Of a DNA stretch of 64,000 nt, positions 35,439 to 44,951 are shown one piece after another. A model generated the notes under the pieces. The model did no database searches. It was not told the origin of the DNA and saw nothing but the letters and a program-made list of their open reading frames with translations. This DNA comes from Albidovulum inexpectatum (GTDB taxonomy: Bacteria > Pseudomonadota > Alphaproteobacteria > Rhodobacterales > Rhodobacteraceae), in the NCBI RefSeq assembly GCF_002927635.1, contig NZ_PRDS01000001.1, positions 248,001 through 312,000 of the forward strand, given 5' to 3'. A program made the position numbers and the translations under genes. The stretch's first letter is position 1. Each line of letters starts with the position of its first letter.

Positions 35439-36326
35439 TCAGGCAGAACCCTTGGGCAAACGCACGCGGATGCGCTTGATGCGCCTGGGATCGGCCTCGA
35501 CGATCTCGAATTCGGCGCCGCTTTCGTGCGGGATCACCTCTCCGCGCGCAGGTACGCGGCCCAGCAGCATGAAGACCAGCCCGCCCAGCGTATCGACCTC
35601 GTCCTCTTCGTCCTCGTCGGCAAGGCGCAGGCCGATCTCGGCCTCGAACTCGGACAATGGCGCGCGCGCCTGAACCAGGTACTGGCCGGGCTTTTCAAGC
35701 TGCCACATCGCATCGTCGGCGGTGTCGTGCTCGTCCTCGATCTCGCCGATCACGGTCTCGATCAGATCCTCGAGCGTCACCAGCCCGTCCACACCGCCAT
35801 ATTCATCGATGACCAGCGCCATGTGGATGCGGTCGGTCTGCATCTTCTGCAGCAGGACGCCGATCGGCATCGATGGCGGCGCATACAGCAGGGGCCGCAG
35901 CATCTTGCGCAACACGAAACGCGGACGCGGATTGGCAAAGCCCTGCTGCAGCGCCAGGTCCTTGAGATGGATCAGCCCCAGCGGCGAATCGAGCGTCCCC
36001 TTGAACACCGGCAGACGGGAAAAGCCGCTTTCGCGAAAGGCCTCGACGACCTCTTCAAGCGTCGCAGTCACCGGCACGGCAACGATCTCGGCCTTGGGGA
36101 TCGCCACGTCGCCCACCCGCATCCGCCGCAGGTTGCCGATGCCGGGAAGAAGCTGGGCGCCCGGATCGCGCGTTTCGTCATGCGATCTCTCGGTGCTTTC
36201 GGATTCGGTCGGTTCGGAATGCGTGAAGGCCTCGATCAGGCGGCCGAAAAAACCGCGATGTTCGTGACTTTCGGTTTCGTCATGCGCGTCATGCGCCACG
36301 CTAGAGCCGTCAGAGGTTTCGCCCAT
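35439..36326 (-). CDS. CBS-domain transporter-associated protein (CorC family)
   Basis: 295 residues from ATG 36326 (MGETSDGSSVAHDAHD), with GGAAAGGAACG upstream. An acidic, His-rich N-terminal tail of about 60 residues precedes two CBS domains (VGDVAIPKAEIVAVPVTATL ... FRESGFSRLPVFKG and ARP-like MLRPLLYAPPSMPIGVLLQK ... MALVIDEYGGVDGLVTLEDL). IGEIEDEHD leads to the C-terminal CorC/HlyC domain (LSEFEAEIGLRL, DTLGGLVFMLLGRVPARGE). It lacks the membrane DUF21 domain, as in CorC. Adenine nucleotide binding and a role in magnesium or cobalt efflux are known for relatives. It lies between ybeY and lnt, the usual order. Confidence 0.9.
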   Translation of the reverse strand: MGETSDGSSVAHDAHDETESHEHRGFFGRLIEAFTHSEPTESESTERSHDETRDPGAQLLPGIGNLRRMRVGDVAIPKAEIVAVPVTATLEEVVEAFRESGFSRLPVFKGTLDSPLGLIHLKDLALQQGFANPRPRFVLRKMLRPLLYAPPSMPIGVLLQKMQTDRIHMALVIDEYGGVDGLVTLEDLIETVIGEIEDEHDTADDAMWQLEKPGQYLVQARAPLSEFEAEIGLRLADEDEEDEVDTLGGLVFMLLGRVPARGEVIPHESGAEFEIVEADPRRIKRIRVRLPKGSA

Positions 36327-36367
36327 CGTTCCTTTCCATCCATTCCGGGGCCTTGCGCGACCCCGGC

Positions 36368-36883
36368 TCAATCCCCTGCGTCATATGGGTTCGCGATCCC
36401 CATCTTGGCAAGTATCCGCACTTCGGTCGACTCCATCAATTCGGCGTCGCCATCGCGCACGTGATCGTAACCCAGAAGATGCAACAGCCCGTGGACCAGA
36501 AGATGCGTCACATGGTCCTGCATCGTCTTGCCCTGTTCGGCCGCCTCGCGCGCGCAGGTGTCCCACGCGATGGCGATATCGCCCAGCTCCACCCCCATGC
36601 CGAATGGGTCGGGCGCGATCGGCGCGGGCAGGGCGCCTTCCTCTTCGGCGCCGCGTTCTTCGGCCGGCCATGACAGGACGTTCGTCGGTCTTGGCTTGCC
36701 CCGGAAATCGGCGTTCAACTGCGCGATGCGTGCATCGTCACAGCCAAGCAGGCTGATCTCGACGCCCGCCTCCGGCAGGCCCAGCTCGGCCAGGGCGATG
36801 CGCGCGACGCGTTCGGCCAGATCCGGCAGACCCAGCGTCTCCCAGCGCGCGTCCTCGATGACAGTATCAACCAGTGGCTCCAT
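36368..36883 (-). CDS. ybeY: Endoribonuclease YbeY
   Basis: Metal-dependent RNase for 16S rRNA 3' maturation and ribosome quality control. 171 residues from ATG 36883 (MEPLVDTVIEDARW); a start four codons earlier is also possible. The zinc motif is HGLLHLLGYDH near residue 127-137, the family H3xH5xH pattern. NADFRGKPRPTNVLSWPAEE is the other conserved block. The start lies inside the end of phoH (17-bp overlap), and corC follows, the standard phoH-ybeY-corC-lnt order. Confidence 0.95.
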   Translation of the reverse strand: MEPLVDTVIEDARWETLGLPDLAERVARIALAELGLPEAGVEISLLGCDDARIAQLNADFRGKPRPTNVLSWPAEERGAEEEGALPAPIAPDPFGMGVELGDIAIAWDTCAREAAEQGKTMQDHVTHLLVHGLLHLLGYDHVRDGDAELMESTEVRILAKMGIANPYDAGD

Positions 36884-37883
36884 CCTCGGCGTCATACGCC
36901 TCGATGATGCGGGCGACAAGCGGATGACGCACGACGTCGCGCGCCGTGAAATAATTGAAGCTGATGCCGTCCACTTTGGACAGGATGCGTTCGGCATCGG
37001 CCAGGCCAGAAACCTGCCCCCGCGGCAGATCCACCTGACTGCGATCACCCGTGATCACCATGCGCGACCCTTCGCCCAGCCGCGTCAGGAACATCTTCAT
37101 CTGCATGGTCGTCGCGTTCTGGGCTTCGTCCAGAACCACAAAGGCGTTCGACAGCGTCCGCCCCCGCATGAAGGCAAGCGGCGCGATTTCGATGCGCTTC
37201 TCCTCCATCAGCTTGGCCAGTTGCTTGGCCGGCAGAAAGTCGTTCAGCGCGTCGTAAAGCGGCTGCATGTAGGGATCGACCTTGTCCTTCATGTCTCCGG
37301 GCAGAAAGCCCAGACGCTCGCCCGCCTCGACCGCGGGGCGCGACAGGATGATCTTGTCCACATGCCCGCCGATCAGCATGGTCACACCGACGGCAACGGC
37401 CAGATAGGTCTTGCCCGTTCCCGCCGGCCCGATACCGAAAGCCATCTCGTGGCGGAAGAGATTGCGCACATAGGCTTTCTGCGCCTCGGTCCGGGGTTCG
37501 ACATGCTTCTTGCGGGTGCGGATCTCGAACTGGCCCGCGGCGAACATCTCCAGCTGCTGATCCAGGGTGCCGCCCATATCGGGTCCGCCGCCCAGCCGGA
37601 TCGCGGCATCGACCGCGCCGGCATCGACGGGCCGACCGGTTTCAAGCTTTTCATACAGCGATTGCAGGACCTGCGCGGCCTGGGCGCGGGCATCCGCCGG
37701 TCCGACAACGGCGACCTGATTGCCCCGTCGCAGGATATGGACACCCAGCTGATGCTCGATCTGGGCCAGATTGCGGTCAAACTCGCCGCAAAGGTCGATC
37801 AGCAATCGGTTGTCGGAAAATTCCAGAAGGGTTTCATGCAGATCCTCTGGATTCGGCGGCGGGGTCAAGGCGCTGATGCCCAA
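36867..37883 (-). CDS. phoH: PhoH-like ATPase
   Basis: 338 residues. N-terminal KH-like region, then the P-loop GPAGTGKTYLAVAVGV (about 152-167), LSRPAVEAGERLGFLPGDMK, VVLDEAQNATTMQMKMFLTR (Walker B and helicase-like motif) and VITGDRSQVDLPRG. PhoH proteins are ATPases linked to RNA metabolism and usually act with YbeY. It heads phoH-ybeY-corC-lnt, 131 bp from the end of miaB. Confidence 0.95.
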   Translation of the reverse strand: MGISALTPPPNPEDLHETLLEFSDNRLLIDLCGEFDRNLAQIEHQLGVHILRRGNQVAVVGPADARAQAAQVLQSLYEKLETGRPVDAGAVDAAIRLGGGPDMGGTLDQQLEMFAAGQFEIRTRKKHVEPRTEAQKAYVRNLFRHEMAFGIGPAGTGKTYLAVAVGVTMLIGGHVDKIILSRPAVEAGERLGFLPGDMKDKVDPYMQPLYDALNDFLPAKQLAKLMEEKRIEIAPLAFMRGRTLSNAFVVLDEAQNATTMQMKMFLTRLGEGSRMVITGDRSQVDLPRGQVSGLADAERILSKVDGISFNYFTARDVVRHPLVARIIEAYDAEDGATG

Positions 37884-38014
37884 GCAAGTCTCCTTCAGTC
37901 AGGCGTCCTGGGCCAATGGTGCCCCCGTCTTGCCTGCAAGGCAAGCCCGTCAGGGCCGCACCGGCCCGGGAAACAGGGAATCCGCCGAAGGTCACACCAG
38001 CATGACACCGCGCG

Positions 38015-39331
38015 TCAGATCAGCTCTCCCGCCAGCGAATGCGGCGCCGATGCGGTGATGCGCACGCGACGGATCTCGCCCACGGCGGCGTCGGTCACGA
38101 CATGCACCGCATAGAGGTGATCGGACTTGCCGACCATCTGACCCGGCAGGCGACCGGGCTTTTCGAACAGAACCGAAACCTCGCGCCCGACCATGGAATC
38201 CTGGGTCTCACGCTGCTGTTCGGACAACAGCGCCTGCAGCTGTTGCAACCGCGCATCCGCGACCTCGGGCGCAACCGGGTCGCGCTCGGCAGCGGGCGTG
38301 CCGGGCCGGGCCGAATACTTGAACGAATAGGCCTGGCCATAGCGGACGGTGCGCACCAGATCCATCGTCGCCTGGAAATCCGCGTCCGTCTCGCCCGGGA
38401 AACCCACGATGAAATCGCCCGACAGGACGATATCGGGCCGGGCCGCGCGGATCCTTTCGATCAGGCGGACATAGCCTTCGGCCGTGTGCTTGCGGTTCAT
38501 CGCCTTCAGGATACGGTCCGATCCCGACTGCACCGGCAGATGCAGATAGGGCATGAGCTTGTCCACCTCGCCATGCGCCGCGATCAGGTCGTCGCTCATG
38601 TCGTTGGGATGAGAGGTAGTGTAACGGATCCGCTCCAGACCATCGATCTGGGCCAGTTCGCGCACCAGCCGCGCCAGCGTCCAGTCGCCATCGGGACCGG
38701 CGCCGTGATAGGCATTGACGTTCTGGCCCAGCAGCGTGATCTCGCGCACGCCCTTGTCCACCAGCGCTTGCGCCTCGCGCAGGATGCGATCGACCGGACG
38801 CGACACTTCCGCGCCGCGCGTATAGGGCACAACGCAGAACGAACAGAACTTGTCACAGCCCTCCTGCACGGTCAGGAAGGCGGTCGGGCGGATAGTCCTG
38901 GCCGGGCGTTCAGGCAGATGGTCGAACTTGTCCTCGGCCGGAAAGTCGGTATCGACCGGACGCTCGCCGCGTTCGGCCGCGCGCGTCAGCCGCGGCAAGC
39001 GGTGATAGCTTTGCGGCCCCACGACAAGATCGACGATCGGCGCGCGACGCATGATCTCTTCGCCCTCGGCCTGGGCGACACAGCCCGCGATGCCGATCTT
39101 CAGATCCGGGCGCGCGGCCTTCAGCGGCTTGAAACGGCCCAGTTCCGAATAGACCTTCTCGGCCGCCTTTTCCCGGATATGGCAGGTGTTCAACAGGATC
39201 AGGTCGGCCTCTTCGGGCCGGTCGGTCGTGACATAGCCCTCGGCGCCCATGGCTTCGGCCATGCGCTCGCTGTCATAGACATTCATCTGACAGCCATAGG
39301 TCTTGATGAAGAGCTTCCTGGTCTGGGTCAT
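38015..39331 (-). CDS. miaB: tRNA-2-methylthio-N6-dimethylallyladenosine synthase
   Basis: Radical-SAM methylthiotransferase that modifies A37 of tRNAs reading UNN codons. 438 residues from ATG 39331, with GGAGGTATGAC upstream; the longer frame is unsupported. The auxiliary cluster ligands are Cys14, Cys50 and Cys84 ([29 protein letters not shown]). The radical-SAM cluster ligands are Cys159/163/166 ([15 protein letters not shown]). A C-terminal TRAM domain ends the protein ([20 protein letters not shown]). It stands upstream of phoH on the same strand. Confidence 0.96.
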   Translation of the reverse strand: MTQTRKLFIKTYGCQMNVYDSERMAEAMGAEGYVTTDRPEEADLILLNTCHIREKAAEKVYSELGRFKPLKAARPDLKIGIAGCVAQAEGEEIMRRAPIVDLVVGPQSYHRLPRLTRAAERGERPVDTDFPAEDKFDHLPERPARTIRPTAFLTVQEGCDKFCSFCVVPYTRGAEVSRPVDRILREAQALVDKGVREITLLGQNVNAYHGAGPDGDWTLARLVRELAQIDGLERIRYTTSHPNDMSDDLIAAHGEVDKLMPYLHLPVQSGSDRILKAMNRKHTAEGYVRLIERIRAARPDIVLSGDFIVGFPGETDADFQATMDLVRTVRYGQAYSFKYSARPGTPAAERDPVAPEVADARLQQLQALLSEQQRETQDSMVGREVSVLFEKPGRLPGQMVGKSDHLYAVHVVTDAAVGEIRRVRITASAPHSLAGELI

Positions 39332-39504
39332 GTCATACCTCCGGGGCCGGACCCGCGGCATGTAACGCAAACTGGCCCGCGCTTCAATCGCAACACGCAT
39401 TGCGCGACCGTCGGTGGCCGTTTGCCGCCCCTTGCATTCGACCGCGGCCTGCCCGACCTTGGCCCCGCCCCGCCGGATGGACGCGCGCAACGATCAGGAT
39501 CGCA

Positions 39505-40383
39505 ATGACGGGAACAATGTTCGCTTCGCTGGACGATTTCGTGGCCAAGGGGCGTGCCCATCTGGCGCGTGGCCCCGTGGCGTTGGTCTTTGTCGAGGAC
39601 AGTGTGGAAATTGCCTCGACCCTGCTGCACCTCTCGCGGTCGGGTTTCCGCGCGATCATCGCATTCGTGCCCGCGCCGATCGCGCTGCCCGAGGCCGTGG
39701 GGTCGCTTGCCATCCGGGTGACGCACGACACCCTGACGCCACGCGCATGGGTTCACACGGTCAACACCGTCATCGATGCCGCGCCGGCGGGAACCTGGCT
39801 GCACTACTGCTTCAACGCGGAATACCTTTTCTACCCTTTCTGCGAGACCCGCAGCGTGGGCGAGCTGCTGACCTTTCATGCCGAGGAGCGGCGCGACGCG
39901 ATGCTGACCTATGTCATCGATCTCTATGCGCGCGACCTGTCGGCTCACCCCAACGGCGTCAGCCGGGAAGAGGCCATGCTGGATCGCACCGGGTATTACG
40001 CGCTGGGGCGAAACGACCCGGTCACGGGCCAGCCGCTGGATCGTCAGCTGGATTTCTTTGGCGGTTTGCGCTGGCGGTTCGAGGAACACATCCCACCCGC
40101 CCGCAGGCGCATCAGCCGCATCGCGCTGTTTCGGGCGCAAAAGGGCCTGCGCCTGCAGGCCGACCACACGTTCAACATTCAGGAATACAATACCTATTCC
40201 TGCCCGTGGCATCACAACCTGACCGCGGCGATCGCCTCGTTCCGGGTCGCCAAGGCGCTGCGCACCAATCCAGGCTCACGCCATGATATCCACAGCTTTC
40301 TTTGGAGCCATTCGGTGCCGTTCGAATGGTCATCGCGTCAGCTGATGGAGCTGGGCCTGATGGAGCCCGGCCAATGGTTCTGA
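39505..40383 (+). CDS. Glycosyltransferase-like protein of unknown specificity
   Basis: 292 residues from ATG 39505 (a second ATG four codons later is possible). [20 protein letters not shown] and [20 protein letters not shown] at the start resemble the nucleotide-binding half of GT-A enzymes of family 2. [20 protein letters not shown] and [20 protein letters not shown] follow. A clear DxD is not seen in the expected place, so catalytic ability is uncertain. The C-terminal [20 protein letters not shown] and [11 protein letters not shown] look conserved. No sugar-related neighbours. I recognise it only as a family-2-like protein of Rhodobacteraceae; activity is not proven. Confidence 0.55.
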   Translation: MTGTMFASLDDFVAKGRAHLARGPVALVFVEDSVEIASTLLHLSRSGFRAIIAFVPAPIALPEAVGSLAIRVTHDTLTPRAWVHTVNTVIDAAPAGTWLHYCFNAEYLFYPFCETRSVGELLTFHAEERRDAMLTYVIDLYARDLSAHPNGVSREEAMLDRTGYYALGRNDPVTGQPLDRQLDFFGGLRWRFEEHIPPARRRISRIALFRAQKGLRLQADHTFNIQEYNTYSCPWHHNLTAAIASFRVAKALRTNPGSRHDIHSFLWSHSVPFEWSSRQLMELGLMEPGQWF

Positions 40384-40405
40384 ATGCCGCGCCCCGTCGC
40401 GCCGG

Positions 40406-40849
40406 TCAGGTGCGGCGCAGGCGGATGACGACATCGACGCGCGACAACTCGGCCCCGTCGGGCAGGCGCGGAAGACGCGCGATCTCGAGATCCTCGGCGG
40501 GTGCATCGACCAGACGGCCTTCGTCCTCCCAGAAGAAATGGGGATGGTCGTCAAGCCGCGTGTCGAAATAGCTGCGCGACCCGTCAACGGAGATCTCGTG
40601 GATCAGGCCCGCCTCGCAAAAGGCCCGCAGCGTGTTGTAGACCGTCGCCAGCGAGACCTGTTCACCCGCGGCATGGGCGGCGGCATGCAGGCTTTCGGCC
40701 GTGACGTGCCGGTCCTGCCCGTCGCCAACCAGCAGCGCGGCCAACGCCACCCTTTGCCGCGTCGGGCGCAGACCGGCGCGCGAAAGCCACGCCGTGCCCC
40801 GACGGGCGGCATCATTACTGATCGCGTCTTTTTCGAATGCGTCGCTCAT
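40406..40849 (-). CDS. irr: Iron response regulator Irr (Fur family)
   Basis: Haem- and iron-responsive repressor/activator of Alphaproteobacteria. 147 residues from ATG 40849. The Fur-type winged helix is [17 protein letters not shown], then [20 protein letters not shown] and [38 protein letters not shown] carries His102 and His104, the counterpart of the HxH haem-binding region of Irr. The CxxC zinc pairs of true Fur are absent, which favours Irr. There is no ribosome binding site; a promoter whose start would fall at the ATG lies just upstream. Divergent from fabA, as in other Rhodobacteraceae. Confidence 0.85.
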   Translation of the reverse strand: MSDAFEKDAISNDAARRGTAWLSRAGLRPTRQRVALAALLVGDGQDRHVTAESLHAAAHAAGEQVSLATVYNTLRAFCEAGLIHEISVDGSRSYFDTRLDDHPHFFWEDEGRLVDAPAEDLEIARLPRLPDGAELSRVDVVIRLRRT

Positions 40850-40855
40850 GTCAAT

Positions 40856-40885
40856 CATATAGGCCGACAACGCTGTCTTTTTCAA
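40856..40885 (-). promoter_or_regulatory. Candidate irr promoter giving a leaderless mRNA
   Basis: On the minus strand TTGAAA (40885-40880), an 18-bp spacer and TATATG (40861-40856) form a good sigma70 promoter. Initiation about 7 bases downstream falls on the ATG at 40849, which has no ribosome binding site. The spacer contains GACA-ACGC-TGTC (40866-40877), a small dyad that could be an operator. Confidence 0.45.
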
Positions 40886-40984
40886 CAAGCCGGGCGTCGG
40901 GACGACATCGCGCTGCAGCCTTGCCCTGTGGCCGAAACGGGTGATAGAGGGGGCAGCAAGTTGGTGGCGAGAGGGACAGGCCAT

Positions 40985-41494
40985 ATGGCGAACTATCCGA
41001 CCCGGTTTGACAAGGAAGACCTGCTGAAATGCGCGCGCGGCGAGTTGTTCGGCCCGGGCAATGCCCAACTGCCCGCGCCGCCGATGCTGATGATCGACCG
41101 CATCACCGACATTTCGGCCGATGGCGGCGAACATGGCAAGGGCCACGTCGTCGCCGAATTCGACATCACGCCGGACCTGTGGTTCTTCGAATGCCATTTC
41201 CCCGGCAACCCGATCATGCCCGGTTGCCTGGGCCTGGACGGGCTGTGGCAGCTGACCGGCTTCAACCTTGGTTGGCGCGGATGGAAGGGACGTGGCTACG
41301 CGCTGGGCGTGGGCGAGGTCAAGCTGACAGGCATGGTCCGGCCCGACCGCAAGCGGCTTACCTATCATGTCGATTTCACCAAGGCGCTGCAGACGCGCCG
41401 ACTGACGATGGGCGTGGCCGACGGCCGGGTCGAGGCCGACGGCGAGACCATCTATCTGGTCAAGGACATGAAGGTCGCCCTGTCCGAAAGCTGA
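40985..41494 (+). CDS. fabA: 3-hydroxydecanoyl-[ACP] dehydratase/isomerase
   Basis: Dehydrates beta-hydroxyacyl-ACP and isomerises trans-2- to cis-3-decenoyl-ACP, the branch point for unsaturated fatty acids. 169 residues from ATG 40985 ([14 protein letters not shown]). Catalytic His71 is in [15 protein letters not shown] and Asp85 in LGLDGLWQL, at the Escherichia coli positions plus one. [15 protein letters not shown] is also typical. First gene of fabA-fabB-fabI. Confidence 0.96.
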   Translation: MANYPTRFDKEDLLKCARGELFGPGNAQLPAPPMLMIDRITDISADGGEHGKGHVVAEFDITPDLWFFECHFPGNPIMPGCLGLDGLWQLTGFNLGWRGWKGRGYALGVGEVKLTGMVRPDRKRLTYHVDFTKALQTRRLTMGVADGRVEADGETIYLVKDMKVALSES

Positions 41495-41519
41495 CACAAC
41501 AGACAGAAGGAGAGCGCAG

Positions 41520-42749
41520 ATGCGCCGCGTCGTAATCACGGGGATCGGGATCGTCTCGCCCATCGGCAACAATGCCGAAGAGGTCGAGGCCAGCCTGCGC
41601 GCCGGCCGGTCCGGCATCGTCTTTGCGCCCGAATATGCCGAACATGGCTTCCGCAGCCAGGTCCACGGCAAGCCGCAGATCGTACTGGAAGATCACATCG
41701 AAAAGCGCGACCTGCGCTTCATGGGGCCCGGCGCGGCCTACAACTTCATCGCCATGCGCCAGGCCATCGAGGATTCGGGGCTCGAGCCGAACGAGGTCTC
41801 GAACGAACGCACGGGCCTGGTGATGGGTTCGGGCGGGCCGTCCACCTCGAACTTCTTCCAGGCGCATCAGATCGTGATGGAAAAGGGCAGCCCCAAGCGG
41901 ATGGGCCCCTTCATGGTGACGCGCTGCATGTCGTCCACCAACTCGGCCTGCCTTGCGACGCCGTTCAGGATCAAGGGCGTGAACTATTCGATCACCTCCG
42001 CCTGTTCGACCAGCGCGCATTGCATCGGCAACGGCGCCGAGCTGATCCAGATGGGCAAGCAGGACATCGTCTTTGCCGGCGGCGGCGAGGAGCTGGACTG
42101 GACCCTGTCGTGCCTGTTCGACGCGATGGGCGCGATGAGCTCGAAATACAACGACGCGCCGCAGACCGCCTCGCGCCCCTTCGACCGCAACCGCGACGGA
42201 TTCGTCATCGCGGGCGGCGCGGGCGTCGTCGTGCTCGAGGAACTGGAACATGCCCGTGCCCGGGGCGCCAAGATCTATGCCGAGCTGACAGGATACGGCG
42301 CGACCTCGGACGGGTATGACATGGTTGCCCCGTCGGGCGAGGGCGGCGAACGGTCGATGCGGCTGGCCTTGTCCACCCTGCCAGCCGACCGCAAGATCGA
42401 CTACATCAACGCGCATGGCACCTCGACGCCCGTCGGCGACACGACCGAGATCGAGGCGATCCGCCGCGTCTTCGGCCGCGGCAGCACGCCGCCGGTATCG
42501 TCGACCAAGTCGCTGACCGGCCACAGCCTGGGCGCGACCGGCGTGCACGAGGCGATCTATTCCCTGCTGATGATGCAGGGCAACTTCATCGCGGCTTCGG
42601 CCAACGTGTTCGAACTGGACCCCGCCATCGACGAAGGCGAGATCGTCACCGAACTGCGCGAGGGGGTCGAACTGGATTCCGTCCTGTCGAACAGCTTCGG
42701 CTTCGGCGGCACCAATGCCACGCTCGTGATGAGCAAGTTCCGGGAGTGA
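41520..42749 (+). CDS. fabB: 3-oxoacyl-[ACP] synthase I
   Basis: Condensing enzyme that elongates cis-3-decenoyl-ACP and so commits carbon to unsaturated fatty acids. 409 residues; AGAAGGAGAGC precedes the start. Triad: Cys162 in [13 protein letters not shown], His299 in [12 protein letters not shown] and His335 in [32 protein letters not shown] and [14 protein letters not shown] are family blocks. It lies 25 bp after fabA and 4 bp before fabI. Confidence 0.97.
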   Translation: MRRVVITGIGIVSPIGNNAEEVEASLRAGRSGIVFAPEYAEHGFRSQVHGKPQIVLEDHIEKRDLRFMGPGAAYNFIAMRQAIEDSGLEPNEVSNERTGLVMGSGGPSTSNFFQAHQIVMEKGSPKRMGPFMVTRCMSSTNSACLATPFRIKGVNYSITSACSTSAHCIGNGAELIQMGKQDIVFAGGGEELDWTLSCLFDAMGAMSSKYNDAPQTASRPFDRNRDGFVIAGGAGVVVLEELEHARARGAKIYAELTGYGATSDGYDMVAPSGEGGERSMRLALSTLPADRKIDYINAHGTSTPVGDTTEIEAIRRVFGRGSTPPVSSTKSLTGHSLGATGVHEAIYSLLMMQGNFIAASANVFELDPAIDEGEIVTELREGVELDSVLSNSFGFGGTNATLVMSKFRE

Positions 42750-42753
42750 ACCG

Positions 42754-43542
42754 ATGGCCGATCTGATGAAGGGCAAGCGCGGGCTGGTCATGGGCGTGGC
42801 CAATGACCATTCCATTGCATGGGGCATTGCGCGCGCCTTGGCCGGCGAGGGGGCCGAACTGGCCTTCTCGTATCAGGGCGAAGCCTTCGGCAAGCGCGTC
42901 CAGCCGCTGGCCGCATCGGTCGGGTCGGATTTCCTTGTCGATGTCGATGTCACGGACGAGGCAAGCCTCGACGCCTGCTTCGATGCACTCGCACGGCGTT
43001 GGGGACGGATCGACTTCCTGGTCCATGCCATCGCCTATTCCGACAAGAGCGAACTGACGGGCCGCTTCATCAACACGACCCGCGACAACTTCAAGCGGTC
43101 GCTGGAAATCTCGTGCTTTTCCTTCATCGACGTCGCAAGGCGCGCCAGCGAGCTGATGCCCGAGGGCGGGTCGCTGATCACGCTGACCTATGCGGGATCG
43201 AACCGGGTCACGCCGAACTACAACGTCATGGGCGTGGCAAAGGCCGCCCTTGAAAGCGCCACGCGCTATCTGGCCAATGACCTTGGGCCGCAGAAGATCC
43301 GCGTGAACGCGATCAGCCCTGGCCCGATGCGGACGCTGGCGGGCGCGGCGATCGGCGGCGCGCGCGCGACCTATCGCCATACCGAACAGAACGCGCCCTT
43401 GCGCCAGAATGCCACGCTTGAGGCCATCGGCGGCACGGCGGTCTATCTGTGCTCGGATTACGGTTCATGCACGACGGGCGAGATCATCCATGTCGATGGC
43501 GGCTTTCACGTCCTGGGCATGCCGCAGCAGGAAAACCTGTGA
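42754..43542 (+). CDS. fabI: Enoyl-[ACP] reductase (NADH)
   Basis: Last reductive step of fatty acid elongation; target of triclosan-type inhibitors. 262 residues. GLVMGVANDHSIAWGIARAL is the FabI cofactor loop. Tyr146, Tyr156 and Lys163 (LTYAGSN, NYNVMGVAKAALE) match the catalytic positions of Escherichia coli FabI exactly. PGPMRTLAGAAIGG and GEIIHVDGGFH follow. Third gene of fabA-fabB-fabI and convergent with the DUF1491 gene. Confidence 0.97.
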   Translation: MADLMKGKRGLVMGVANDHSIAWGIARALAGEGAELAFSYQGEAFGKRVQPLAASVGSDFLVDVDVTDEASLDACFDALARRWGRIDFLVHAIAYSDKSELTGRFINTTRDNFKRSLEISCFSFIDVARRASELMPEGGSLITLTYAGSNRVTPNYNVMGVAKAALESATRYLANDLGPQKIRVNAISPGPMRTLAGAAIGGARATYRHTEQNAPLRQNATLEAIGGTAVYLCSDYGSCTTGEIIHVDGGFHVLGMPQQENL

Positions 43543-43572
43543 GGCCGGCCGGGCCCTCAGTCGGCCAGTTTC

Positions 43573-43938
43573 TCAATCGGCCAGGCCCTCTTCGTCCAGC
43601 AGCGCGCGGCCGTCGCGCGATTCGACCTCGATCGCCCACAGATCGGGATCGAACCGTGCCTGACGGGCGATGGCCTCGTCCACCTCGGCCTCTGCTCCCT
43701 CGGCCAGGACGACCCAGGCGCGCGCGCCCGTCATCAGGTCAAAGGACCGGTGGTATAGCCTTGCCCGACCGTCGAGCGTTGCGACCTTGACCACGATCGC
43801 GCCCGCCGTCGGGTCCCCCCTGCGCAGCACATAGGCCGGCAGATTGGCGGCCTGAAGCCGCGCCAGATAGGCGCGGACCCAGAAATCCGATGTCAGTCGT
43901 GCCGTCACGGGATCCCCGCCATTGGCGACGCCTGTCAT
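43573..43938 (-). CDS. DUF1491 family protein
   Basis: 121 residues. ARLTSDFWVRAYLARLQAAN, PAYVLRRGDPTAGAIVVKVA, LYHRSFDLMTGARAWVVLAE and DEAIARQARFDPDLWAIEVE form the DUF1491 domain of small alphaproteobacterial proteins. No catalytic residues are known. The ATG at 43938 overlaps the era stop (ATGA); a GTG ten codons later, with GGGGATCC upstream, is an alternative that fits family length better. Function is unknown. Confidence 0.75.
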   Translation of the reverse strand: MTGVANGGDPVTARLTSDFWVRAYLARLQAANLPAYVLRRGDPTAGAIVVKVATLDGRARLYHRSFDLMTGARAWVVLAEGAEAEVDEAIARQARFDPDLWAIEVESRDGRALLDEEGLAD

Positions 43939-44849
43939 CCGTCGCGGCCCTCGTCGTAATCAAGGCCCATTTCGTCGAAACGCTCGCGCTCTTCCTGCCA
44001 GTTGGGCCGCACGCGCACCTGAAGGAACAGGTGCACGGGACGGCCGAGGAATTCCATCAGCTCGGCCCGGGCCAGCTGGCCGATCGTCTTGATGGTTTCG
44101 CCCCGGTGGCCCAGAACGATGCCCTTGTGGCCATCGCGCGCCACATAGATCACCTGGTCGATACGCACCGAGCCGTCCTTGCGTTCCTGCCAGCTTTCGG
44201 TCTCGACCGTCAGCTGATAGGGCAGCTCTTCATGCAGGCGCAGGGTCAGCTTTTCGCGCGTGATCTCGGCCGCGATCATGCGCAGCGGAAGATCGGCGAT
44301 CTGGTCCTCGGGGTACAGCCACGGCCCTTCGGGCAGCTCGCGCGCCAGCCACGCCTTGAGATCCTGCACGCCGCGCCCCTTCTCGGCCGAGATCATGAAG
44401 GTGCGTTCGAACGGGAAGGCTTCGTTCAGTTTCTGCGACAAGGGCAGCAGGGTCTCGGGCTTGACGCGGTCGATCTTGTTGATGGCCAGGACCACGCGTT
44501 GATGCGGGGCAAGTCTTTCGCGCAAGGTGTCGATGATTTCCTGTACGCCGGGCGTCAGCCCGCGATGGGCCTCGACCAGCAGGACGACGATCTCGGCATC
44601 CGTGGCGCCGCCCCAGGCCGCGGCCACCATGGCACGGTCCAGTCTGCGGCGCGGACGGAACAAGCCCGGCGTATCGACGAAGATGATCTGGCTCTCGCCC
44701 TCGATGGCGATGCCGCGAATGCGGGTGCGGGTCGTCTGCACCTTGTGCGTGACGATCGATACCTTCGCCCCCACCATGCGGTTGAGCAGGGTGGACTTGC
44801 CCGCATTGGGCTCTCCGATAAGGGCGACGAATCCGGCGCGTGTGGTCAT
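43935..44849 (-). CDS. era: GTPase Era
   Basis: Ribosome-assembly GTPase that binds 16S rRNA near its 3' end. 304 residues from ATG 44849 (MTTRAGFVALIGEPNAGKST). G1 is GEPNAGKS, G3 DTPGLF, G4 NKID, G5 SAEKG. The C-terminal KH domain carries VARDGHKGIVLGHRGETIKT. It follows rnc by 102 bp and leads into DUF1491, in the frequent lepB-rnc-era order. Confidence 0.97.
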   Translation of the reverse strand: MTTRAGFVALIGEPNAGKSTLLNRMVGAKVSIVTHKVQTTRTRIRGIAIEGESQIIFVDTPGLFRPRRRLDRAMVAAAWGGATDAEIVVLLVEAHRGLTPGVQEIIDTLRERLAPHQRVVLAINKIDRVKPETLLPLSQKLNEAFPFERTFMISAEKGRGVQDLKAWLARELPEGPWLYPEDQIADLPLRMIAAEITREKLTLRLHEELPYQLTVETESWQERKDGSVRIDQVIYVARDGHKGIVLGHRGETIKTIGQLARAELMEFLGRPVHLFLQVRVRPNWQEERERFDEMGLDYDEGRDG

Positions 44850-44951
44850 GGTTGTCGATGTTCCCGGCTGATCAGAAGCGGGGTTTACCCCAAAGCCGGC
44901 CGCGCGGCCAGCCCGTTCCTGCCCCATCCGCCCACAGGGGCATGCACCGGC

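Noticed and set aside
33873-36464. Long plus-strand frame of about 860 codons
   Set aside because: It lies opposite lnt and corC, whose catalytic residues and membrane helices are clear; composition is the usual Arg/His/Gln-rich shadow.
37929-37945. CTTGCC...GGCAAG hairpin between miaB and phoH
   Set aside because: Short arms and no T-run; neither a terminator nor a recognised RNA motif.
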